A stretch of 64,000 nucleotides of DNA. Source: Okapia johnstoni. Its lineage: Eukaryota > Chordata > Mammalia > Artiodactyla > Giraffidae. Below, in pieces: positions 1 to 10,100 of the stretch; within the stretch, counting starts at the first letter, position 1; every line of letters begins with the position of its first letter. Made by a program: the position numbers and the translations under genes. The stretch covers positions 8,722,001 through 8,786,000 of the forward strand of contig JAGTYA010000026.1 in NCBI GenBank assembly GCA_024291935.2, given 5' to 3'. Under the pieces are notes generated by a model. The model ran no database searches, was not told the origin of the DNA, and worked only from the letters and a program-made list of their open reading frames with translations.

Positions 1-204
1 GAAATTGGATCAGAGGTGCGGTCAGGAAGAATAATCTACATACACAGCAGGGGGGAAAAAACCAAAGGTAGAGAAACCAGCTGGGCAGGGACGGGGAGCC
101 CTGCACCTGGAGGGCGGGGCTCAGTTTGTCGGCACCCAAATGATGCCCCTCCCGCATACCCTTTCCAGCCTCAGCGCCTCCTCCCTGAACTGAGGAGCTA
201 GGGC
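1..204. other. No recognised feature
   Basis: I see no gene, RNA or repeat I can name here. The sequence is moderately GC-rich. Confidence 0.4.
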
Positions 205-755
205 CAGCATAACAAAACACCGTGGGCTGGGTGGCTGAAACAACAAGTGTTTATTTTCTCACGGTTCTGGAGGCGAGAAGCCCAGATTAAGCTGTCAGCA
301 GGGTTGTTTTTTCCCTGGGGTTGTTTTTCTCCTTGGTTTGCATCATCATCTTTTCTTGTAGGGAGACCATTCACATTGGATTAGGGCCCACCCGCTTGAC
401 CTCAATTTGCCTTCCTTTTCCTTTTAAAGGCCTTATCTCCAAATAGAACACACCTCACATTCTACATACTGTGGTTTTGTTGTTTAGTCGCTAAGTTGGG
501 CCCGGCTCTTGGTGACCCCATGGACTGTAGACCACTGGGCTCCTCTGTTCATGGGATTTCCCAGGCAAGAATACTGAAGTGAGGTGCTATTTCCTTCTCC
601 AGGGGATCTTCCCAACCCAGGACTGAAGCTGCATCTCCTGCATTGGCAGACGGATTCTTTACCATTGAGCCACCAGGGAAGCCATACTTGGGGTCAGGAC
701 TCAACAGATGATTTGGGGATGGGGGAAACAATTCAGCCCATAACAGGAGAGTGGT
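205..755. repeat. Old interspersed repeat, family not determined, split by a SINE
   Basis: The stretch with CTGGGTGGCTGAAACAAC, TTCTCACGGTTCTGGAGG and a later ...CAACAGATGATTTGGGG...CAGCCCATAACAGG resembles a common old mammalian repeat with a 'gggtggctta...cacagttctggaggc' core. I cannot assign its class by eye. A Bov-tA SINE interrupts it at 478-686. Confidence 0.4.
478..686 (-). repeat. Bov-tA SINE
   Basis: Read on the - strand it begins with the tRNA-Glu-like head (GGCTTCCCTGGTGGCTCAAT) and ends with the Bov-A tail (GACTAAACAAC). It sits inside an older repeat. CATACT occurs at both borders and may be a short target duplication. Confidence 0.85.
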
Positions 756-2950
756 TCTGAAACCCCAGGTGGTTATAACTGTTTCTCTTTGCAACAGTCA
801 GGAGTAGGGGCTGCTGAGGGCCTGCGGTGGGGGGGTGGGGGGGTGGGGAGGCCGAAGAAAGGGGGATGGTGCATGTCATTTCTCTTTTCCCGTGACCCCA
901 AGTTTTGACAGCTGGTGGCGGAGGGGGACCTGGTTGGTTTAAAGCACACGTCTAGACTTGCTGGATCTGATCTGAGAGGCTCCAGAGTAAGAGAAGGTCT
1001 TCGTTAGTCTGTCCAGGGGTGGCATGGGGCAGTGGAGTAAATTTCTCTTCCTGAGCCAGAGTGAGGGGGCACTTGTGGGAGAGGTTCAGGAAAGGGCTGA
1101 GGGTGACCTGACACTGGCAGGTGGGGTTCCCCTGCCATAAACTGGCACTCTCCCACCCAACCCCCAATACCCTCCATCCTGTACCTTTTCCTCAGAGCAT
1201 TTATTATAACTTGTCATTACGTATTGAAGAATTGTTTAATGTCTGTCTCTTATTCCCCCCACTCCTCACATGTAAGTTCCAAGAGGGCAGATTTATTCTT
1301 ACCACCTGAGTACCAAGCAAATGCCTGATACAGAGAAAGTGCTCAAAATATAGACTGCATGACTGTGAGAGGTGATGGTTTATAACTCCTGTCCTGTCTC
1401 TGCCTTCTTCTCTGTCTCTCCCTTAGCAGGTGTGGAATCATGGCCCAACTGCAAAATAGCCCACATACTCTTCTAACTAGCTACAGATTGTAACTGAGGT
1501 ATTTTTTAAAAAAATCAATATTTGTCAATTACCAATTAATAGTTTGGGAAACATAATCCATGCTCAGGGATCTCAAGGTGCCCCACTTTCCCCCATTCTT
1601 TGATCTAGCAGCCTTTTTCACTGCTCCTGAATAGGTATAACTCTCTGGGCCTAGGGAGGGACTACTGTATAGATTAACCTACTTCGGTCTATGTCTCCAT
1701 CCCTTTCTTCTCTCTGATTCCCTTCTAGGTCACTGAAAATGCTCATGGATCCTTTTTCTCTTGGAACCAGTTTTGCATCATCCTAAAACATAGTGGCAGG
1801 ATAGAAGAATTGAGAAGGCAAGAAGAATTGGCAAAACCTGACAGCTGGCTGGATAAGGAAGACAAGGAAAAAGGACTTCCAAAAGGAACTCCAACATCTT
1901 GAATCAAATGACTGGGAAAATTCTGGAAAAAAAGGGAAGATTGAGGTATAATCTGGAGCGGGTGGCAAGCTGGTTAATTCCAGCCAAGATCATTTTGGAG
2001 GAGGCGGGGGTATAAGAATCAGTTTAGGTGGAGCCTGGACACAGGAGATGTTCAACCAGTGTGTTTGAAGGAATGAAGGTGCTATTGTCTGAAAACAGGT
2101 TCGTATACTCTTGAGTAAACAGTTTCAATTTCTTTTGGTGGCTATGCTGCCCTGTAAGTGAGTTTTAGTGACTGCAGCAATTTTTTAATAACTGGATACT
2201 GCATTCGTTAAAAGGATCAGCAATCAATCTTGCTCTCAGGGTGCCCCCAGTCTAATTGGAGAGAGAAGACATATACTTGGAGGGGAGAACCAATAGGACA
2301 AAGCCAGCAGTTTTTATTTCTGTCCCCCCCCACCACAAAGAGATGGATAAAAATATAAAATTGGGAAAAGGACAAGCAACACTCATAGGCTCAGTAGGCT
2401 AACATGACATTTCTTGTTGTTAATATTTTGATGTGTATCTTACTGAACCAACCAACCAAAGAATCCAAAAATCCCAAACCACAACTCAATCAGTGCACAG
2501 CTTTTGCTCTCCTGTCCTATTTGCTGGGGGAGAGATGCAAGGCCTGGAAGAGCAGAAGCACAGTCTGCTCCTGTGGGCACCTTCCCACTGCAGTGCCCTG
2601 AATGGGAGGGGAGGTGGAAACTCCTCCAGCTGGGGAATGTGGGGGTGGGAGAGGAGAGCCATGGGGGCCCACCAGGCACTCCTTCTAGCTCTGGGCAGTT
2701 CTAGTACTGGGGGCCTCAGTAGAAATAGTGTAGAAATAGAACAGGTAAAGTTCTTATACTCCAGCACTCTCTGTCATGGAGGAGCCCCTCAGAGAGGCAC
2801 CTGGGTCTCCCTTTGGGCTCTTTCAGAAGCAGGAGCCTGTCCTCCTGCAGCCCTCCCAACCCGCCTGGCTGCCTGAACAGCCCTGTGGCTCTTGCTTTTC
2901 CATATGATGCCCCAGGAACCGCTGAGGTCCTCATCTGGGTATCATGAGAG
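756..2950. other. Intergenic, no gene recognised
   Basis: Unique-looking sequence with G-rich runs near 826-845 and a purine-rich tract near 1795-1945. Open frames on both strands around 2430-2930 overlap one another and show no known domain or splice logic. I do not call a gene. Confidence 0.5.
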
Positions 2951-2954
2951 CCAG

Positions 2955-3496
2955 GAGTTCAGTTCAGTTCAGTCGCTTAGTCGTGTCCAACTCTCTGCGA
3001 CCCCATGGACGGCAGCAAGCCAGGCCTCCCTGTCTATCACCAACTTCTGCTTGCTCAAACTCATGTCCATCGAGTTGATGATGCTATCCAACCATCTCAT
3101 CCTCTGCCATCCCCTTCTCCTCCTGCCTTCAATCTTTTCCAGCATCAGGGTATTTTCAAATGAGTCAGTTCTTCCCATCAGATGGCCAAAGAATTGGAGT
3201 TTCAGCTTCAACATCAGTCCTTCCAGTGAATATTCAGGGCTGATTTCCTTTAGGATTGACTGGTTTGATCTCCTTGCAGTCCAAGGGACTCTCAAGAGTC
3301 TTGTCCAACACCACAGTTCAAAAGCATCAATTCTCGGTGCTCAGCTTTCTTTATGGTCCAACTCTCACATCCATATATGACTACTGGAAAAACCACAGCT
3401 TTGACTAGATGGACCTTTGTCGGTAAAGTAATGTCTCTGCTTTTTAATATGCTGTCTAGGTTGGTCACAGCTTTTGTTCCAAGGAGCAAGCATCTG
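2955..3496 (-). mobile_element. BovB LINE, 5'-truncated 3' fragment
   Basis: The left end has the TTCAGTTCAGTTCAGTCGCTTAG tail, and the body reads, on the - strand, the BovB C-terminal peptide ([21 protein letters not shown]). About 540 bp of the 3' end remain. The frame is broken. Confidence 0.85.
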
Positions 3497-4235
3497 GAGC
3501 AAGCCGGGGGTTAATCACCCACAGATGTTTACTATAGGAACTTCAAAGGGCTATATTTTAGGAAGAAGAAAGATGACTTTAGAGGGAAGGTTTGCCATGC
3601 GAGAAGGAATGATAAACAAATGGAGTGGCGAATGTATAGGCAAATCTAAGCATATATATATAATATAATAATGGTAACAATAATAATGTGAATTTGGGGT
3701 TTTAAAAAAGGGCAGAACTAAAATAGCATGGAAGGGGCAGATTGGAGTGAAAGTGTTCCAAAGTTCTCACATTGCTTCAGAGGGGTGTTTAGGATATTAC
3801 TTTAAACCTTTGAGCATGAATGTTAAAATTTTGAGGGCAAGAAATAAAAGAATAGAGTGTAAACTTTCAAATGAATAGAGAAAAAAATGTAATACACACC
3901 TAAGATCAGATCTGTATGAAGAATATTATAAAACTTCATTGAAGGAAATTAAAGAAGTCCTAACAAAAAGAGAGATATAATGTGTAATAGATTGTAAGAC
4001 TCAATTTTGTTAATATCGCAAAATTGCCAAATTGATTTATGGATTCAATGTAATGTCGATCAAGGTGATGACACACTCTTTTGAGCAACCTGACAAGCTG
4101 ATTCTGAAATATTTATGGAAGGGCAAAAGCTCCAGAATAGTCAAGAAACTTCTGAGGAAGAATAAGGGGAATCTGAAGATATCCATATGTTAAGATTTAT
4201 CATGAAGGTGTAGTAATTAAGATCATATGATAAGA

Positions 4236-4795
4236 TCGTTGGATCCCAGGGTCCAAGAGTGAGTGGGCTCTTGTTTAACACTCAGAAATGAATTGTCCAA
4301 GGAGACACACATATTGACAAAGCAAGAGACTTTATTGGGAAGGGGCTCCCAGGCAGAGAGGTAGGGTAAGGGAACCCAGGAGAACGGCTCTGCCATGTGG
4401 CTTGCACTTTCCAATTTTCTGGTGATGAGATTAGTTTCTGGGTTTTCTCTGGCCAGTCACTCTGACTCAGGGTCCTTCCTGGTGGCACATGCATTGCTTA
4501 GCCAAGATGGATGCCAGTGAGAGGGATTCTGGGAGGTGGTAGGACACATGGTGTCTTCTTTTGACCTTTCCCAGATTCCTCCCATTGGTGGTGGCTTGTT
4601 AGTTCTGTGTTCCTTGCCAGGACCTCCTGTCATAGAATAACTCACACAAATGGTTCCTATGGTGCCTGGCCAGGGTGGGAGGTTTCAGTCAATGTGTTTC
4701 CCTTAATAGCAGTAGCACAAAGACAAACACATTTGCCTGTGGAGCAGAATAAGAGCCAACAATACTCCTGCTCATTCACGAAAACCTGACATGTG
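4236..4795 (-). mobile_element. Probable solitary LTR of a ruminant endogenous retrovirus
   Basis: On the - strand it begins near TGTCAGGTTTTCG and ends near CCTGGGATCCAACGA, with an AATAAA (TTTATT at about 4330 on +) late in the block. The sequence resembles ruminant class II ERV LTRs as I remember them. No internal viral gene adjoins it, so it would be a solo LTR. The borders are approximate and I could not confirm a target duplication. Confidence 0.5.
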
Positions 4796-5199
4796 ACAGA
4801 GGTGGCTTTGCTCATCATGAGGGTGGGGGTTGGGGGTGGGGTTGGGAGGGAAGGGAGAAACTACCAGTAAGTGATGCTGAGATAAATGATTATTCATATG
4901 AGGGAAACACACATTGGATCTCTTTGTCTCACATGCACACAAAAATCAATTCCAGATTGACAGAATGAAAAAGAACGTTTTAAAACTTTTACAAGAAAAT
5001 GTAGAAAAATATTTTTCTGAATTCAGAGCAAAGTAAGACTTCATGAAAAGACACAGGGGGCTGACCTCAAAAGACAGAATTGGTAAATTCTACTTCCTTA
5101 ATGTCCATAATTTCTCTTCAAAAGATTTCATAAAGAGAGTGAAAAGACAAGCCAGAAACTGGAAGAAAATGTGTGCAAACAAATATGACTGGCTAAAGA

Positions 5200-5339
5200 T
5201 GTCCATGGGATTCCCCAGGCAAGAATACAGGAGTGGGTTGCCATTCCCTTCTCCAGGAGATCTTCCGAACCCAGGGATCAAACCCAGGTCTCCTGCATTG
5301 CAGGCGGATGCTTTACCGTCTGAGCCACCAAGAAAGCCC
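5200..5339 (-). repeat. Bov-tA SINE, partial
   Basis: On the - strand: tRNA-like head with GCTCAGACGGTAAAGCATCC, then the start of the Bov-A part ending near CATGGACATC. The 3' portion is missing. It lies inside the old L1. Confidence 0.75.
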
Positions 5340-6048
5340 TATTAGTGATCAGTTATGTGCAGTGAAAACTTCAGTGAAATCCTATTTTATATCCGTTCAC
5401 CTGGAAAAATTAAGCAAGATAGTACTACGTGTTGGCAAAGATGTAAATCAACAAGAATTCTTACCCACTGCTGGTGGAAGTGAAACTGGTACCACCAATT
5501 GGGAGAATGTTTTAGTGTTCTACTGTAAAGTTGAATATTTTCATATCTTGCTAGCTATTAAATCCTATAGACTCTCTTGCAGGACACAGTTTGGGTTCTT
5601 TTCAATATTTTCAATATTTTTCAATATTTTTCTAAATCCAAAATAGAAATAAAAAACCCCAAGTAGTTTCATCAGCAGATCAATAAATTGTGGTCTATTC
5701 ACATAATGGAATATATTTCAGCAAGGGAAGCAAATTACAGATTTGTATAGCAATGTGAATGCATTATAGAGACAACTTTAAAAGAAGCCGATTGCAGAAG
5801 ATACAGCATGATTAAATTGCGTTATGAGCTTCAAATAAGCAAAATGAAACAGCGTGTTAGGAATACAAAGAAGAGATTTAAAAAATGTTTTATAAAGCAA
5901 GAGCATGATAGACAGGAGAGAGGTAACCTCTCAGGAGTGGGGGTGAGAAGGAGCTGGGAGACAGGATAAGGGAAGAACGTAAAGGCAGGAGGCGCATCTG
6001 TGCTAGGTATTGATGTGTTGCAGCGTTCTTACCAACGATGGTGTATTG

Positions 6049-6270
6049 CTGCTGCTGCTTAGTCGCTCAGCAGTGTCTAACTCTGCAGCCCCGTGGACTG
6101 TAGCTTACCAGGCTCCTCTGTCCATGGAATTTTCCAGGCAAGAATACTGGAGCGGTTGCCATTTCCTACTCCAGGGGATCTTCCCAACCCAGAGACTGAA
6201 CCCGCGTCTCTTGCGTCTCCTGCATTGGCGGGCAGATTCTTTAACCACTAGCGCCAGCTGGGAAACCCTG
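6049..6270 (-). repeat. Bov-tA SINE
   Basis: The left side has GCTGCTGCTGCTTAGTCGCTC and the right side has the tRNA-like head in reverse (GATTCTTTAACCACTAGCGCC). It is nearly complete, with a small insertion in the tRNA part (repeated CGTCTC). Confidence 0.8.
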
Positions 6271-6335
6271 GATGGTGCATTCATGGGTAGTAACTTTATC
6301 ATCGTTTCAAAACCACACGTATCCCATTATTATTT

Positions 6336-6381
6336 TTTTGTGTGTGTATACATATACGTACATATATATATATATATAACA
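6336..6381. repeat. TG/TA dinucleotide microsatellite
   Basis: A run of TGTGTGTATACATATACG and then TATATATATATATATA, probably grown from the end of a retroposon. Likely polymorphic. Confidence 0.8.
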
Positions 6382-6654
6382 TGTATATAACTTAATTAAA
6401 AGCATGTAAAAGATTCTCTGTCCATCTACCTAGTCTGAATCTTCCAAGATTTTAACTCCTAAACAAGATGCTTCTCCAAGTCCTCCTAACCAGGCCTCAA
6501 CTCCTGTCTCCATTTGTAGCTCCTCTGTCTGCACCGTTGACCTTCAGCTTCTCCAACCACATCAGATTCCACCTCTGAGTCCTATGCTAACGGTTGTTCC
6601 TTTCCATTCCCCCAGTAGCCTACACCGCCTTTCCCGGCCTTTCGTCTCAACATC

Positions 6655-7155
6655 CCTCCGCCCCCAGGTTCCTGGGCCTTCGAGCGCGCGATCGGTGCCC
6701 GCCCCGTTCGAGCACGTGCTCACCGCGCCCGCGCGCTCCGGCCCGCGCGCCCCCGCCGTTTGCTGCGCGCTCGCGTGCCGGCTCCGCGCCCCTCCGCCCT
6801 CCTCGCGCGCCGCCCACCGCGCCCGCGCCGTCTGGGAACTGGCCCGGCGCGTCGCCCCCAGCGAGGCCCGGGGACCGACGGGGCAGCAGCAGCGGGATGG
6901 GCCTGAGCCCCGCCGCCCGGGGCGAGAGGGCGGGCGCCGCCTGCCTAGGTTCCCACGGTCCCGCCTCAGGTCCGCTTGGAGAACCGCGAGTACTGGGCCG
7001 AATGGCACCCAGCCCGCTCCTGGACTTCCAGCCGGGCCCCGGTCAGGCCGCCGCGGGCTTGGGGCTTCTCCTCACCGAGCCGCCACGCCCGGGCCTGGAG
7101 CCTTCCGGGGTCGTTCTCCAGGTCCCAGCAGGCCCTCGGACCCCCAGAAAGGTCA
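6655..7155 (+). promoter_or_regulatory. CpG-rich promoter region of PLAAT5
   Basis: This is the only strongly GC-rich and CpG-rich block in the window, and it overlaps the first coding exon. It has the look of a TATA-less CpG-island promoter. No TATA box is evident just upstream. Long open frames on both strands here result from the base composition and are not separate genes. Confidence 0.7.
6897..7121 (+). CDS. PLAAT5: PLAAT5 exon 1, start codon and frame unresolved
   Basis: The ATG at 6897 has a good Kozak context (G at -3, G at +4) and reads [10 protein letters not shown], like the MGLSP start I recall for human PLAAT5. The next conserved block, RLPRFP...TASTGPNG, is read from 6938 in another frame: the spacing is 41 nt, where 39 would keep frame. 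The second frame is the one that fits exon 2. It reaches CCAG|GT at 7121 or AAAG|GT at 7151 in phase 1, which exon 2 needs. Starting at 6897 instead leads to a TAG at 7754-7756 in exon 2. The only upstream ATG in the fitting frame is at 6584. Both candidate donors are weak (GTCCCA, GTCACC), so the exon end is also uncertain. Confidence 0.55.
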
Positions 7156-10100
7156 CCGTGGTTTCCTTCAACTCTCCTCGTAGATATTTGTTCATTGTTA
7201 GAGATGCTTGTTAACCAAAATAAGTGAATAGTTAGGAATGGTCGTTGGCTATTAATTTAATCAAAGCGGGCCAGGCATCCAACGACCCTCGCGAGTATTT
7301 ACCGGGTATTTACCGAGTAAACAGACGCGGCTGCTGTCCGGCAGGTAGAGTTCAGAACGGCTCCAGCCCCACAGAAGCTTCTGCCATTGGGTTTAACCCC
7401 AAGGCTTCTGCCTTTAGGCAACTGCTCCCCGATTCGGGACCCAGGAATTCCAAAATCTCTCTTTCCCGGAGGAGGAGTCCTCTTCAGGATGGTCCCACAG
7501 ACCCCTTTATCCCAAAATTTATTGAGGGCTAACTGGGAGCCAGGCTCAAGGTTAGACTGGAGCTCCCACCTTTGCATCACTGTCGAGGCCTGGTTCAAAC
7601 CCTCCTTTCATGGGTTACACTCCCCATAGAAGGCAGTTGTGGTTTAAATATTCAGTAACATGATTTATTTTTTTTTCCCCTTTGAATTAGAAGAATCGGT
7701 GGGATCTCAGGCGTTGGACCGGCTTTTGCCCAAGCAGCCACAGCAGGGCACGATAGAACAGGGCAGAAGCACTGTCCAGCAGGGGTAAGATTCTTTGTTT
7801 GTGTGGAAGGACTGGGTCTTTGGGTGGTTTTGAAGAACTGACTTTGATGACAGTTCTGTAATACAAATCCTTAGCTGGTGTCTGCATGAACCAGGCTGCC
7901 AACAAGGAAGCCTGGTGTGCTCCTGGTGATAACAGCCGGAGGGCAGTCCTGGGACCTGCAGGCCAGGCCGGAGGCTGCCTTGTAATAGTTCCTAGCCACA
8001 AGGCCATTCTGCAGACCCCTGAGAACTGAACTGCTTACAATATTGCCAGCTGGTCTCAGTAACTAATGAATGATGCAGCCATCTTCCAGTTTCTGCAGTT
8101 GACTTTCTTGAGAAACATGATGTTTGTCTCTGAGAGCTGAAAGTTTGGAGATGAACAATACTGAAAATGGGGAGTATGCCCCACCTCCTCCCCATCACTC
8201 CCATACACTGTACCTTTGGAGAAGAGTTTAAATTTGGGGATGGTAAGGAAAAAGCCATTTTGGGGGTGGTCATTCCGAACCCGGTGATCAAACCTGGGTC
8301 TCCTACATTGCAGGGAGATTCTTTACCATCTGAGCCACCAGGGAAGCCAGATGTATATGTACGCTTTTCCATTTAACCCTCTTGATAACTCTGTGAGACC
8401 AATATTAGCATCTCTAGTTTATAGACAGTCAAACCGAGGTTCAGACAGACTAGTTCACTAGCTCAAGGTTGCACAGCAAATATGAGAGCCAGGATTCAAA
8501 CTCAGGTCTTTGTGGCCCCATATATTTCACTCTACTGTTCTGCCCCAGAATCATGTTCCTACCTTTAGTTTCAGTCCTCTCCTGTAACATTTTGCTTCGA
8601 GGGACAAAATATACTGATTTCTATCACATTACTGGCAATTACAGTGTTGTCAACAGAGTTTCTCAGAAATATGGAGCTGATTATTGGAGGAAACAGTCCA
8701 AGAGTTGAGGGGCCCTTCTTCTGGCCTGGAGGACTGGGAGGGGAAGGGAAGGAGGAGAGGCCTGATGAATTTCCTTAAAAGTCATTGTTATTTTAAAAAG
8801 CTATGTCTAAATATTTAAAAACATCAAAAAAAGATTATTAGAGGGAGGAAAAGACCCCTGAAAGCTACTCATTGCGGTCATTAGCATTTTAAACAATTAT
8901 CTGAAGAGCAGAAAACAGCCATTATTTTGCAGGACAGAATGGCATCACCGAGACAAATTTCGTAGGCAAAATATTTCCTAGAATCTCAAAACTGAAAGGT
9001 ATCTTAAAAATCGTAACTCTGAAGTAATACAGAAATTCCAATAGTTGTGAAATAGTGGTTTTTCTATTAACTATATGATCACAAAATTCATTTAGGGAGA
9101 AGCCTGTAGTCAGCCTGGAGTCCACATCCAACCAGAAGAGAGCAGAGCGGAATTCATCCCCGAAGCCTGGGACTGCGGGCAGGTTAACGAAGCAAGTGGC
9201 GGAGGTGGGTACTGTGGGAATTCTCAGGCTAGGCATATCTTTAATTCCTGGAGACTTCTTTACATTATACTGTATTTTACTTTATTTATACTGTGGCAGG
9301 TTGAATTGCACACTGATTAGGGATGTTGCTTTCAGTTCAGTTCAGTCACTCAGTCGTGTCCGACTCTTTGCGACCCCATGAACTGCAGCACGCCAGGACT
9401 TCCTGTCCATCACCAACTCCTGGAGTTTACCCAAACTCATGTCCATTGAGTCGATGATGCCATCCAACCATCTCATCCTCTGTCGTCCCCTTCTCCTCCT
9501 GCCCTCAATCTTTCCCAACATCAGGGTCTTTTCAAATGAGTCAGCTCTTCGCATCAGGTGGCCAAAGGGTTGGAGTTTCAGCTTCAACATCAGTCCTTCC
9601 AATGAACACTCAGAACTGATTTCCTTTAGGATAGACTGGTTGGATCTCCTTGCAGTCCAAGGGACTCTCAAGAGTCTTCTCCCAACACCACAGTTCAAAA
9701 GCATCAATTCTTCAGCAATCAGCTTTCTTTATAGTCCAACTCTCACATCCATACATGTCTAAAAAAAACCATAGCCTTGACTAGATGAACCTGTTGGCAA
9801 AGTAATGTCTCTGCTTTTTAATATGCTGTCTAGGTTGGTCATGACTTTTCTTCCAAGGAGCAAGCATCTTTTAATTTCATGGCTGCAGTCACCATCTGCA
9901 GTGATTTTGGAGCCCTCCAAAATAAAGTCTGCTACTATTTCCACTGTTTTCCCATCTATTTGCCATGAAATGATGGGACCAGATACCGTGATCTTAGTTT
10001 TCTGAATGTTGAGCTTTAAGCCAACTTTTTCACTCTCCTCTTTCACTTTCATCAAGAGGCTCTTTAGTTTTTCACTTTCTGCCATAAGGGTGGTGTCATC

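Larger units (their letters stand above)
3870..5900 (+). mobile_element. Old L1 fragment, interrupted by an LTR-like block and a SINE
   Basis: Pieces at about 3870-4235, 4885-5200 and 5345-5900 read in order as the late ORF2 and 3' region of an L1 (for example '...attgatttatggattcaatg', '...aaagacaagccagaaactgg', 'caataaattgtggtctattc'). An LTR-like block (4236-4795) and a Bov-tA piece (5200-5339) were inserted later. The copy is heavily mutated. Confidence 0.6.

Noticed and set aside
1..6500. Search for LGALS12, which neighbours PLAAT5 on this side in human
   Set aside because: I saw no galectin motifs (HFNPR- or WG-E-type) on either strand, so the gene, if conserved, lies left of the window.
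6562..7008. Long - strand open frame in the CpG-rich block (148 residues), and the long + strand frame from 6594
   Set aside because: GC-rich sequence has few stops in any frame. Neither frame joins exon 2 of PLAAT5 in the right phase or resembles a known protein.
7090..7150. First reading of [14 protein letters not shown] (frame of ATG 6897) as the match to the human exon 1/2 border
   Set aside because: The true match ([19 protein letters not shown]) is in the exon at 7691-7784, so the similarity in exon 1 was spurious.
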